A stretch of DNA of 64,000 bases, from NCBI GenBank assembly GCA_049840595.1, contig JASGKO010000039.1, forward strand, positions 62,001 to 126,000, in the 5' to 3' direction. This document shows positions 8,352 to 16,247 of this stretch, in pieces. Position numbers and translations under genes: made by a program. Below the pieces are notes generated by a model. The model was not told where the DNA came from. It searched no databases and worked only from the letters and a program-made list of their open reading frames with translations. Numbering within the stretch: the stretch's first letter is position 1; each line of letters opens with the position of its first letter. Source of the stretch: JASGKO01 sp049840595 (GTDB taxonomy: Bacteria > Verrucomicrobiota > Verrucomicrobiia > Chthoniobacterales > Chthoniobacteraceae).

Positions 8352-9338
8352 ATGAAGCTCAGCCTCCGGGACAAGCGGGATTTCTATCACAGCCTGGGCC
8401 GTTTTCTCGACTCCGGCGCCTCGCTCTCCACCGCGATGAAAACCCTGCGCAACGGTCCCACCCGTGGCCAGCGTCACCTCGCGGAAATCCTCGCCCGCGG
8501 CATGGAAACGGGCCAGACGCTTGCCGACTCCTTCGCCGCAGCGAAAACGGCCGCCAGTCCTCTGGAAATCAGCGTGCTGCAAGCCGGGGAGCGCTCGGGA
8601 AAAATGCCCGTCTGCTGTAGCTATCTTTCGGAATATTTTGGTCGGCTCACCAAGGTCCGGGCGGATCTCTGGAAGCACTCGGCCTATCCGCTGTTCATTT
8701 TCCATTTCGCCGTGCTGGTGGGGCCGGTGGTGAAGTTGGTGATCGGGCAGGAGATCTGGGCCTCCCTCGCGCATGCGCTGGCCAGTCTCGCCTTCGCTTA
8801 TGGGGTGGCCATTCTCTGCTATCTGGCCGGGAAATGGTGGCTGCGTCGCAGTGCGGTGTCGGAAGCAGCCGACCGCTTGCTCCAGGCGCTGCCGCTGTTT
8901 GGGAATACCCGCCGCTGCCTGGTGGGGGCCCGGTTCTGTATCACCTACGAAATGCAGTTGCAGACCGGGGTAAATATCCTCGATGCCTTGCGCTGGGCCG
9001 GACAGGCGAGCCAGAGCGCCCTGCTCATCAAGGCCGTGGAACGCATCCAGCCGGAGCTCCGCCAGGGCAAAAAGGCCGGGGACTTGCTGGAGGGCCAACC
9101 GGCCTTTCCACGGCACCTGGTCCAGGGAATCAAAGTGGGGGAGGAAACCGGTTACCTTGAGCAGGAACTGGCGCGCATGGCGCACGATTACGAGGAAAGG
9201 GGAATCCGCTGGATGGAGACAATTGGCGAGTGGATGCCCCGCTTCATGTATCTCTTCGTGGTGCTGTATTCAGCCTGGCAGGTGGTCAGCATGTTCCAGG
9301 GGATGACGAAGAGTTATCAGAACCTTTTGAACTTCTAA
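8352..9338 (+). CDS. Type II secretion system F-domain (GspF/PilC-like) membrane protein
   Basis: A 328-residue inner-membrane protein with the duplicated T2SSF domain. The first copy (about residues 7-110) has the LGRFLDSGASLSTAM motif. A hydrophobic pair of helices follows around 115-165. The second copy (about 190-300) has YEMQLQTGVNILDALRWAG. A final transmembrane helix lies near LYSAWQVVSMF. GspF/PilC proteins form the platform of type II secretion and type IV pilus machines, but no gspE, gspG or secretin gene lies nearby, so this is an orphan or its partners are elsewhere. Confidence 0.83.
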   Translation: MKLSLRDKRDFYHSLGRFLDSGASLSTAMKTLRNGPTRGQRHLAEILARGMETGQTLADSFAAAKTAASPLEISVLQAGERSGKMPVCCSYLSEYFGRLTKVRADLWKHSAYPLFIFHFAVLVGPVVKLVIGQEIWASLAHALASLAFAYGVAILCYLAGKWWLRRSAVSEAADRLLQALPLFGNTRRCLVGARFCITYEMQLQTGVNILDALRWAGQASQSALLIKAVERIQPELRQGKKAGDLLEGQPAFPRHLVQGIKVGEETGYLEQELARMAHDYEERGIRWMETIGEWMPRFMYLFVVLYSAWQVVSMFQGMTKSYQNLLNF

Positions 9339-9553
9339 ACTGAGTCAAATTGACGCTATTAAATTGCGTCGATGTGGATTTTAAGTTGAGTCATATTGAC
9401 TCTATATGATGGATTTTAGTGCAGGCTTTAATTTCATGTAAATCACTAATAATTAAATAGTTGTGTGTCAATAAAAGCTCCCTTTTTTCAGGTGGTATCG
9501 AAATCGCTCTTACTGGTGTCGAACCTTAACCAAGGACAAGAACCAAACACACC
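9339..9553. promoter_or_regulatory. AT-rich regulatory region upstream of the small heat-shock genes
   Basis: Two related sites are present: GAGTCAAATTGACGC (9342-9356) and the perfect inverted repeat GAGTCA-tat-TGACTC (9388-9402), with centres 46 bp apart. A second hairpin, GACGC...GCGTC (9352-9370), overlaps the first. The sites do not match the CIRCE or HAIR heat-shock operators I know. Control of the downstream Hsp20 genes is inferred. Confidence 0.5.
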
Positions 9554-10018
9554 ATGTATAGCTTAATCCGTTACCCAAAAACTCAACGCCAGGTCTGGAC
9601 TCCCTTCGGCCGTCTCTCGAACCTGCGCGATCAACTCGACCGCCTCTTCGATCACTCTTTCCCGGCTTTGACCCCGGAAACCTTCGGGGCCTGGACCCCG
9701 GCGCTCGACGTCTATCAGGATAAGGAGAACGTCTCCGTCCAGGTCGAGCTCCCCGGCCTGAAAAAGGAGGACATCGAGATCTCCCTGCACGATGGCGTGC
9801 TCACCATCTCCGGCGAGCGCAAAACCGAGGCGAATGAGCAGAGCGGCCAGACCCTCCGCAGCGAACGCTTCGTCGGCCAGTTCCAGCGCCGCGTCTCGCT
9901 CCCGACCCCGGTCGCTGGCGACAAAGTCTCCGCCACCTACAAGGACGGCGTCCTCACCGTCACCCTGCCCAAGGCCGAGGAAGCCAAGCCCAAGCAAATC
10001 GAAGTCACCGTCTCCTAA
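9554..10018 (+). CDS. Small heat-shock protein, Hsp20/alpha-crystallin family (first copy)
   Basis: An ATP-independent holdase chaperone that binds unfolding proteins in the cytoplasm. The alpha-crystallin domain spans about residues 48-150: TPALDVYQDKENVSVQVELPGLKKEDI, then the hallmark DGVLTISGERK and, near the end, YKDGVLTVTLPKAEE. The N-terminal arm is about 45 residues and contains FGRLSNLRDQLDRLFD, typical of bacterial class A proteins. The start lies after a 215-base AT-rich upstream region carrying inverted repeats. A second Hsp20 gene follows 27 bases later, probably in the same transcript. Confidence 0.93.
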   Translation: MYSLIRYPKTQRQVWTPFGRLSNLRDQLDRLFDHSFPALTPETFGAWTPALDVYQDKENVSVQVELPGLKKEDIEISLHDGVLTISGERKTEANEQSGQTLRSERFVGQFQRRVSLPTPVAGDKVSATYKDGVLTVTLPKAEEAKPKQIEVTVS

Positions 10019-10045
10019 TTTCATCCACGCAACACCTTCTTAAAA

Positions 10046-10426
10046 ATGAGCACATCTACCCAAACTGAAGCCAAGCCCGGTCCCGAAGTCACGTCGCCGG
10101 TCCGCAGCGTCAATCCCGTGACCAACGTCCGTGAAACTGCCGAGGGCTACGTCATCGAGGCGGAAATGCCCGGTGTCGCCCGCGACGGCGTCAGCGTCGA
10201 GGTTGAGAACCACGAGCTGGTCATCGTCGGCCGCAAAGCCTCATCCAACCCACCCGGCGAGGCGGTCTATCGCGAGTCCAAGTCTTTCGACTACAAGCGC
10301 GTCTTCGATCTCGACCCCGGCATCGAGACCACGCGCATCGTCGCCCGGGTCGAGCAGGGCGTCCTCTTCGTCACCCTGCCCAAGGCCGAGGTGTTGAAAC
10401 CGAGAAAAATTTCGGTGACCGATTGA
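10046..10426 (+). CDS. Small heat-shock protein, Hsp20 family (second copy)
   Basis: A 126-residue Hsp20 domain protein with a short Pro/Thr-rich N-terminus instead of the usual oligomerisation arm. The crystallin domain has EGYVIEAEMPGVARDGVSVEV, the strand ELVIVGRK, and the closing VEQGVLFVTLPKAE. It is only distantly similar to the upstream copy, so this is a pair of diverged paralogues or partners that may co-assemble. A strong rho-independent terminator lies 35 bases downstream, closing the two-gene unit. Confidence 0.9.
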   Translation: MSTSTQTEAKPGPEVTSPVRSVNPVTNVRETAEGYVIEAEMPGVARDGVSVEVENHELVIVGRKASSNPPGEAVYRESKSFDYKRVFDLDPGIETTRIVARVEQGVLFVTLPKAEVLKPRKISVTD

Positions 10427-10461
10427 CGGGATCGGCACCGAGGAAGCTGGTGGTTATGTGG

Positions 10462-10496
10462 TCCCCGCGATCTTCATGGGTCGCGGGGATTTTTTT
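10462..10496 (+). terminator. Rho-independent terminator of the Hsp20 operon
   Basis: A perfect 9-bp stem, TCCCCGCGA/TCGCGGGGA, with a 10-base loop, followed directly by seven T residues. Confidence 0.88.
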
Positions 10497-10506
10497 GGGA
10501 TGAAGA

Positions 10507-10580
10507 GGCCATGCGAAATACACGAAATTAACGAAAAAGAAGACCGGCCTTTCGTATCCTTTCGCGTATTTCGCATGGCC
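10507..10580. repeat. Dispersed inverted repeat of the GCCATGCGAAA family
   Basis: 21-base arms (10507-10527 and 10560-10580) pair with a single mismatch. Related half-copies or degenerate copies lie at about 22586-22606, 24866-24950 and 38402-38478. The gap between the hsp20 operon and recA holds no other gene. Confidence 0.75.
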
Positions 10581-10715
10581 ATTTCTCCCCTCCGTGCTCT
10601 CCGCGTCCTCTGTGGTTAATTTTTTCCAAGAAAATCACCCGCTTCGTTTGAAAATAGGCTTCTCCTCGCGGAGGCTGCGCGGCTACTTTCATCGCAACTA
10701 GAACGAATCTCTCCC

Positions 10716-11757
10716 ATGGCCGCCAAATCCGAAGAAAAAACCTCCGAAGACAAGCTCGTCGTCGCCCGCAACAAGAACCTCGACCTCGCCATCCAGCAGA
10801 TCGCGAAGGACTACGGCGAGGGCGCGATCATGAAGCTCGGCGACCACAAGCACATGGATATCGAGACGATTCCCACCGGCAACATTCTCATCGATCGCGC
10901 CCTTGGCGTGGGTGGTTTTCCGCGCGGTCGCGTCGTCGAGGTTTTCGGTCCGGAAAGCTCGGGTAAAACGACGCTGACCCTCACCCTCATCGCCCAGGCG
11001 CAGAAGCGCGGCGGGCTTGCCGCCTTCATCGACGTCGAGCACGCGCTCGACCCGCTCTACGCGAAAAAGCTCGGCGTGAATGTGGATGAACTCCTCGTCT
11101 CCCAGCCCAGCAGCGGCGAAGAAGCGCTCCGCATCTGCGAGACCCTCGTCCGCTCCAATGCCCTCGACGTCATCGTGGTCGATTCCGTCGCCGCCCTCGT
11201 CACCAAGCAGGAAGCTCGAAGGCGAGATCGGCGACTCCACCGTCGGCGCCCAGGCCCGCCTGATGAGCGCCGCCCTCCGCAAGCTCACCGCCCTCATTTC
11301 CAAGGCCCGCACCATCTGCGTTTTCACCAACCAGATCCGCGAGAAAATCGGCGTCATGTTCGGCAACCCCGAGACGACCCCCGGCGGCAAGGCCCTCAAA
11401 TTCTACGCCAGCGTGCGCGTGGACATCCGCCGCATCGGCGCCATCAAGCAGACCGACGGCACCGTCACCGGCAACCGCACCAAGGTCAAAGTCGTCAAAA
11501 ACAAAGTCGCCCCGCCCTTCACTGAGGCCGAGTTCGACATCATGTATAACGAAGGCATCAGCACCACCGGCTCGCTGCTCGATCTCGCTTTGGAGAAGGG
11601 CATCATCGAGAAGCGCGGCAGTTGGATGAGCTACAAAGGCAGCCAGCTCGCCCAGGGCCGCGACGCCGCCAAGGAATTGCTCAAGACCGATACCGCCCTC
11701 TACGAGCAAATCGAGGCCGAAGTCAAAGCCGCCCTCGACGCCCCGGCGAAGAAGTAG
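10716..11757 (+). CDS. recA: Recombinase RecA (single-base frameshift)
   Basis: The central recombinase for homologous recombination and SOS induction. The sequence is canonical: Walker A GPESSGKTTLTL near residue 71, DVEHALDP, VVDSVAAL (Walker B), then in the next frame LEGEIGDSTVGAQARLMS, the L2 loop FTNQIREKIGVMFGNPETTPGG, and a C-terminal acidic end. One extra base near 11214, within GGAAGCTC, breaks the frame between TKQE and LEGE. Removing it restores a normal protein of about 346 residues. Because recA is nearly universal and both halves are fully conserved, a sequence error is more likely than a pseudogene. A terminator follows at 11791. Confidence 0.93.
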
Positions 11758-11790
11758 CCCACCCACGGCTTTCCGCAGGATCAATTTTGA

Positions 11791-11824
11791 ACGGCGCTTT
11801 CGCAATCGCGGAAGCGCCGTTTTT
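11791..11824 (+). terminator. Rho-independent terminator after recA
   Basis: Stem ACGGCGCTT/AAGCGCCGT (11791-11799 and 11812-11820) followed by TTTT. Confidence 0.8.
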
Positions 11825-11848
11825 GCCTTCGATTCCAAAGACCGCAAT

Positions 11849-11944
11849 TTTTGGACAGGATGAACAAGATGAACAGGATGGCGAAAATTCCAAATTCCTC
11901 CTGACACTTTTTCATCCTGTAAATCCTGTTCATCCTGTCCAAAA
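11849..11944. repeat. Long imperfect inverted repeat of the GGACAGGATGAACA type
   Basis: Two 32-base arms (11849-11880 and 11913-11944) built of iterated GAACAGGAT-like units face each other across a 32-base spacer, with a few mismatches. The region from 11758 to 12166 holds this repeat and the recA terminator but no gene that I can support. Confidence 0.7.
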
Positions 11945-12166
11945 TCTTCCCCTCGTCCTAGCCGGGGAACGTCATCGTCTGTGCCGCTTCAGGGCAGGCG
12001 TTCCCCGTCCAGCCCACCTCCAATTCTTCACTGGCACTTGATAGTCCTTCTTCCTTCGTAGTTTATAACCGGTCGATCTCCGGTGCCCCATCGGGACTTT
12101 TGGCATCGGTGAAGAAGTTCTCCTCTTTGCATCCGCGCCCAAGCTGGTTAAGGTAATCGTCCTTTC

Positions 12167-12949
12167 ATGGACCGACTGCTCCTGATACCCGCGACCTTTT
12201 GTTTTCTCCTCGTGTTTACCCACACGATGATCGCGTTCGGAGCGGGCACTTACCGGCGCTCGGTTTTCAATCTGGTCGTCATCATCATCGGCTTCGCCTT
12301 TCAGACTGGCTTTCTCCTTTGCCGGGGTGAAATCATCCGGCGCTGCCCGCTTACCAATCCCTTCGAGGTCCTCATGTTCCTCAACTGGTCGATGCTCCTC
12401 CTCTACCTGCTGGTCGGGCCGACGTATCGCCTCTCTTTGCTCGGGGCCTTTACCACCCCGCTCGTTTTCATCCTGCAGGTGATCGCCTTTCTCATGCCGC
12501 TCGACCATGTGGTCGTAGCCGTCCAGCCTCCCAGCCCATGGCTGGAGCTGCATGCCGCCCTCTCCATCATCTCCTACGGGGCCTTTGCCCTCGGCGGGGT
12601 GGCCGGGGCCATGTTTCTCGCCCAGGAGCGGCAGTTGAAGAGCCATCAGCTCCACCCGTTGTTCTATCACCTGCCGCCGATCAACGAACTCGCGGTGGCG
12701 ATTCGCCATCTCATTCTCTGCGGCGTGCTTCTCCTCACCGTGGGGTTGCTGGCCGGCTTTGCCGTCGGCAGTCCGGTGGAAAAAGTGATCTGGGGCGCCG
12801 TCGTCTGGGGGCTTTATGTCGCCATTTGGTTCGCGGCCTCCGCCCGGCGGCTCAGCCCACGCCGGCTGGCGCTCTGGGTGTTGTTTGCTTTCTGCGGCAC
12901 GCTGGTTTCGCTGTGGTGGATTTCGGCATTTAGCGGAGGAAAGGCCTGA
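12167..12949 (+). CDS. CcsA/HemX-type cytochrome c assembly membrane protein
   Basis: A 260-residue polytopic protein with about eight hydrophobic segments. It resembles the CcsA/HemX family: LTNPFEVLMFLNW in the middle, then PPSPWLELHAALSIISYGAFALGG, the histidine-bearing segment typical of heme-handling members, and PPINELAVAIRHLI. It is encoded directly upstream of hemA (6-base gap), the same arrangement as hemX-hemA in Firmicutes, where HemX affects GluTR levels. It could be either a cytochrome c maturation factor or a HemX-like regulator; the pairing favours the latter. Confidence 0.78.
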   Translation: MDRLLLIPATFCFLLVFTHTMIAFGAGTYRRSVFNLVVIIIGFAFQTGFLLCRGEIIRRCPLTNPFEVLMFLNWSMLLLYLLVGPTYRLSLLGAFTTPLVFILQVIAFLMPLDHVVVAVQPPSPWLELHAALSIISYGAFALGGVAGAMFLAQERQLKSHQLHPLFYHLPPINELAVAIRHLILCGVLLLTVGLLAGFAVGSPVEKVIWGAVVWGLYVAIWFAASARRLSPRRLALWVLFAFCGTLVSLWWISAFSGGKA

Positions 12950-12955
12950 TCGCGC

Positions 12956-13963
12956 ATGGAAGTCGTCTGCCTCGGCCTCAACCACCAAACCGCGCACGTC
13001 GATGTGCGCGAAAAATACGCGATCGCCGATCACGCGCTGCCGGCGGTCGTGGAGCAGATCAAGACCCTGCCTGGCATCCATGAATCCGTGATCGTTTCCA
13101 CCTGCAACCGCGTGGAATACTACGTCGCCGCCGATCAGGCGGACCACGCCCTGCAGGCGCTCGGCCAGCACATCGCGGGCACGCTCGACGATGCGACCTC
13201 TTTTTACCGCTACGGCTCGACCCAGAGCATCCGGCATTTGTTCCGCGTCGTCTCCGGGCTCGACTCCATGGTCCTCGGCGAGACGGAGATTCTCGGCCAG
13301 GTGAAGAAGGCGTATCAGGCCGCCGCTGGCAGCGGCGCGACGGCGAAGCATCTCAACAAGCTCTTCCAGCGCGCCTTCCATGTGGCGAAGGAAGTGCGCT
13401 CCCGCACCAAGATCACCCAGGGGCCGGTCTCCGTCGGCTCCGTCGCCGTCGATCTGGCCGCAAAGATTTTCGGCAAGCTCAGCGCCTGCCACGTCATGAT
13501 CCTCGGCGCGGGCGAGATGAGCGAGCTGACCGCCCGCGCGCTGCTTTCCCGCGGCGCGCGCAGTATTTTCGTCGCGAACCGCTCGCACGACCGCGCCGTG
13601 GTGCTGGCCGGGAAAATGGGCGGCTCGGCCATTCCATTCGATGCCTGGGAACAGCATTTTCAGAATATCGATATCCTCATCGGCTCGACCGCCGCGCCGC
13701 ATGCGATCCTCACCCGCGAGAAGCTTGCGCCCGTCATGGCGCGCCGCCCCGACCGCCCCCTCTTCATCATCGACCTCGCCGTGCCGCGCGACATCGAGCC
13801 CTCGGTGAACACGCTCGACGGCGTGTATCTCTACGACATCGACTCCCTGCAAGCCATCGCCGCGCAATCCATGGAAATCCGCCGTCAGGAGCTCGTCGTG
13901 TGCGAGACGATCATCGAGCGCCACGTCACGGAATTTTCCCAGTGGCTCGCGGGCAATTTGTAG
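12956..13963 (+). CDS. hemA: Glutamyl-tRNA reductase
   Basis: Reduces glutamyl-tRNA(Glu) to glutamate-1-semialdehyde, the first committed step of C5-pathway tetrapyrrole synthesis. The catalytic cysteine lies in VSTCNRVEYY near residue 50, GLDSMVLGETEILGQVK follows, and the NADPH-binding domain has ILGAGEMSELTARAL. The 335-residue length is shorter than the usual 410-450, because the C-terminal dimerisation helix is largely absent after HVTEFSQWLAGNL. The frame is clean, so the short form seems genuine. A hairpin terminator lies about 200 bases downstream. Confidence 0.93.
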   Translation: MEVVCLGLNHQTAHVDVREKYAIADHALPAVVEQIKTLPGIHESVIVSTCNRVEYYVAADQADHALQALGQHIAGTLDDATSFYRYGSTQSIRHLFRVVSGLDSMVLGETEILGQVKKAYQAAAGSGATAKHLNKLFQRAFHVAKEVRSRTKITQGPVSVGSVAVDLAAKIFGKLSACHVMILGAGEMSELTARALLSRGARSIFVANRSHDRAVVLAGKMGGSAIPFDAWEQHFQNIDILIGSTAAPHAILTREKLAPVMARRPDRPLFIIDLAVPRDIEPSVNTLDGVYLYDIDSLQAIAAQSMEIRRQELVVCETIIERHVTEFSQWLAGNL

Positions 13964-14158
13964 AGGGGCGCGGGAGAGCGAACACGCTCCCACCACGATT
14001 CTCCCCTCGTGCCTACACTCCGTGCAGGAACGCCCTTGTTCGCGACACTCGGTGTCGCCTGCGCCGTCGGTGACCACCTCGCGATCGACACGGAATGTCG
14101 CCGACAGGTGCGCTCCCACCCGGAGGGTGAGCGCGGGCCGCAGGAGAAAGAAAAACAA

Positions 14159-14190
14159 AGCCGCGTGGAGAATTTCCACGCGGCTTCCAT
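14159..14190. terminator. Bidirectional terminator between hemA and the nitroreductase
   Basis: Perfect 11-bp stem AGCCGCGTGGA/TCCACGCGGCT with a 5-base loop. T-rich sequence follows on the plus side and, read on the minus strand, on the other side as well. It sits between convergent genes. The stretch 13964-14158 holds other short inverted motifs and no gene. Confidence 0.75.
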
Positions 14191-14214
14191 TTTTCGCTGG
14201 TTAAACAAATGGGG

Positions 14215-14859
14215 TTAGATGATCTCGACTACTTCCGCCTTCGGGTAACGCACCTTCGCCAGCCCGGCATACTTGTCATTCTCCGAGCGATAGCCGACCG
14301 CACAGGCCACCACGGCGCGGAGCCCCTGCGCGGGCAGGTTTAGCACCTCGTCATATTTGGCCGGCTCGAAGCCTTCCATCGGGCAGGTATCGATTTTCAA
14401 CATCGCCGCGGCGGTCATCAGATTTCCGAGTGCGATGTAAACCTGGCGCGCGGCCCATTCGGCGACGATGGAGCTCAGCGGTCCATTCAGCAGCGAGCCT
14501 TCGAGCATACCGCGGAATGGGGCGAGCGCTTCGATCGGCGTGCCGCGCACTTCGGCGATCCGCTGCAGGTAGTGCTCGATCTCTTCTTTGCCCAGCGTCG
14601 TCTTGCCGGCAAAGATCACGAAATGCGAGGCGTCCGCCACCTGGCGCTGGTTCCAGGAAAAGCCGACCAGCTTCTCGCGCAACTCCGCATTGGTGAGCAC
14701 GAGGAATTTCCAGGGCTGGAGACCGAAGGAGGACGGTGTGAGCACCAGCGCTTCTTCCAGCGCGGCCCAATCCCCGGCGGAGATTTTTTTCGTGGGATCG
14801 AATTGTTTGGTGGCGTAGCGCCAGTTCAGCGCTTCGAGTAGTTCAGTGGATGTAGTCAT
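14215..14859 (-). CDS. Nitroreductase family NAD(P)H-dependent oxidoreductase
   Basis: A 214-residue flavoprotein of the NfsB/nitroreductase fold. The FMN-binding N-terminal signature WRYATKQFDPTKKIS is followed by LTPSSFGLQPWKFLVL and the C-terminal GLRAVVACAVGYRSENDKYA. Such enzymes reduce nitro compounds, quinones or enals with NAD(P)H. It is the last gene of the minus-strand cluster that starts with tetR at 19736; that position suggests a role in electrophile or oxidant detoxification. Confidence 0.88.
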   Translation of the reverse strand: MTTSTELLEALNWRYATKQFDPTKKISAGDWAALEEALVLTPSSFGLQPWKFLVLTNAELREKLVGFSWNQRQVADASHFVIFAGKTTLGKEEIEHYLQRIAEVRGTPIEALAPFRGMLEGSLLNGPLSSIVAEWAARQVYIALGNLMTAAAMLKIDTCPMEGFEPAKYDEVLNLPAQGLRAVVACAVGYRSENDKYAGLAKVRYPKAEVVEII

Positions 14860-14930
14860 GTGTTTTTGTTGAGTGCGTTTGCTCGGTCGTATCGAACTCT
14901 CAAGCCCGCTACGACCTCATTTTTACGGGG

Positions 14931-15383
14931 TTACGCTTTGCCGCCGAAAGTGACGTGATCGTCGAGATCGAGCAGATCGGCCCAGGTGGTGATATCCTCG
15001 CGGTGAGGGTTCAGCTTGGCGACCAGATCGGCATACCAGACCAGGGTCTCCTGGTCGCTGCCCGGGCCTCGGCGCATCATGTAATTGCTCCATTCCTCCA
15101 CCTGCCAGGGCGTGTGCTTGTTCTTCGCGTTTTCCAGGATCCATTGCAGGAGCTCCCAGTCGCCTTTGCCGGTGGCCACCTCGGTTTTCAACGCTTCCGG
15201 GTCGAGATCGAGAAAGGTGAGGAGCCGCTGGTCGAGCGGGCAGGCGTAATTGTATTCGCCGTTTTTGCCAGCGAGCAGGGCGCGGCATTTGTCCAGCATG
15301 CGCGGCAGGTAAACGTAACCGCCGAGCCGGCTGCGGGAGCTGCGGGGCGGGCGTTGGGTGAGATCAGGGGCTGCGAGTTCCAT
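14931..15383 (-). CDS. DUF5069 domain protein (copy 1)
   Basis: A 150-residue soluble protein of a small family common in Verrucomicrobiota. Characteristic features are DLTQRPPRSSRSRLGGYVYLPRM at the N-terminus, LDKCRALLAGKNGEYNYACPLDQ, and a tryptophan-rich middle (WELLQWILENAK, WQVEEWSNYMM). No function is established for the family. A second copy lies in the same cluster at 18220-18675, each copy next to an SDR gene. Two cysteines in the conserved block (LDKCRA and YACPLD) are shared by position with the other copy (DKCRSVLAG and SGCPVD), so a redox or metal role is conceivable but unproven. Confidence 0.8.
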   Translation of the reverse strand: MELAAPDLTQRPPRSSRSRLGGYVYLPRMLDKCRALLAGKNGEYNYACPLDQRLLTFLDLDPEALKTEVATGKGDWELLQWILENAKNKHTPWQVEEWSNYMMRRGPGSDQETLVWYADLVAKLNPHREDITTWADLLDLDDHVTFGGKA

Positions 15384-15421
15384 AGGTGGGTCTGTGGTTG
15401 TTTTTTTGGGTTTGGATTCGA

Positions 15422-16180
15422 TTATTTGGCCGTGAAGCCGCCATCGACTTTGAAGGTTTCGCCGGTGATGAAGCTGGCGCGATCCGAGCAGAGGAAGGCG
15501 ACCGCCTCGGCGATCTCTTCGCTGCGGCCCATCCGCCCGATCGGGTGCAGGGATTTGAGGTATTCGCGCATTTCCCCCTCCTTGCCCGCAAAGCGATCCA
15601 CCATGTCGGTTTCGATGGCCGCCGGGGCAACGGTATTCACCCGGATGTTGCGCGTCGCAAATTCCAGGGCGATCGACTTGGAGATGCCCTCCACGGCGTG
15701 CTTGGTGCCTGCGTAGATGCTGGCCCCGGCAAAGCCGACCACGCCGCCGACGCTGGAGGTATTCACAATCGCTCCGCCGCCGGTCTTGAGCATGAGCGCG
15801 ATCTCATGGCGCAGCGCGCTGAAGACGCCCCACACGTTGATATCGAAGACCTGGCGGTAATCCGCTTCGGTGCTTTCCTCCAGGGGCTTCAATAATTCCA
15901 CGCCCGCGTTGTTGAAAGCCACATCGAGGCGGCCATGGGTTTTGGCCGTGAACTCCACGAGGGCCTTTACCTCGTCTTCCTTGGCGACATCGGCCCGGAA
16001 GAACGAGGCTTCACCGCCGAGTTGCTGGATCGCGGCCACGACTTCGGCGCCTTCTTTTTCGCGGCGTCCGCTCAGGACGACTTTCGCGCCTTCCCGGGCG
16101 AAGGTGATCGCCGTCGCCTTGCCGATGCCCGAGGTTCCGCCCGTGATGAGGGCGACTTTATTTTGTAGCAATGTACTCAT
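15422..16180 (-). CDS. SDR family oxidoreductase (copy 1)
   Basis: A classical short-chain dehydrogenase/reductase of 252 residues. The cofactor motif TGGTSGIG is near residue 13, NNAG near 87, the catalytic serine lies in VNTSSVGG, YxxxK is in YAGTKHAV, and the C-terminus is ETFKVDGGFTAK. The GRR after the second strand hints at NADP preference. The ATG at 16180 gives the standard N-terminus MSTLLQNKVALITGG. The substrate is unknown. It lies between a DUF5069 gene and an HtrA-type protease gene in the tetR-led cluster. Confidence 0.88.
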   Translation of the reverse strand: MSTLLQNKVALITGGTSGIGKATAITFAREGAKVVLSGRREKEGAEVVAAIQQLGGEASFFRADVAKEDEVKALVEFTAKTHGRLDVAFNNAGVELLKPLEESTEADYRQVFDINVWGVFSALRHEIALMLKTGGGAIVNTSSVGGVVGFAGASIYAGTKHAVEGISKSIALEFATRNIRVNTVAPAAIETDMVDRFAGKEGEMREYLKSLHPIGRMGRSEEIAEAVAFLCSDRASFITGETFKVDGGFTAK

Positions 16181-16247
16181 GGTAATGGTGGTTGGTTTGG
16201 ATGATTGAAATGAAAAAGGGCGGGTCTTGCGACCCACCCCTGGGAAT

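Noticed and set aside
11849..11944. CRISPR-like short repeats
   Set aside because: The units are imperfect, contiguous and arranged as one inverted pair without regular unique spacers; no cas genes are nearby.
11972..14179. A 735-codon open frame on the minus strand opposite ccsA-like and hemA genes
   Set aside because: It is antisense to two clearly conserved genes, has a low-complexity composition rich in Arg, Glu, Gly and His, and shows no family similarity. It is a shadow of high-GC coding.
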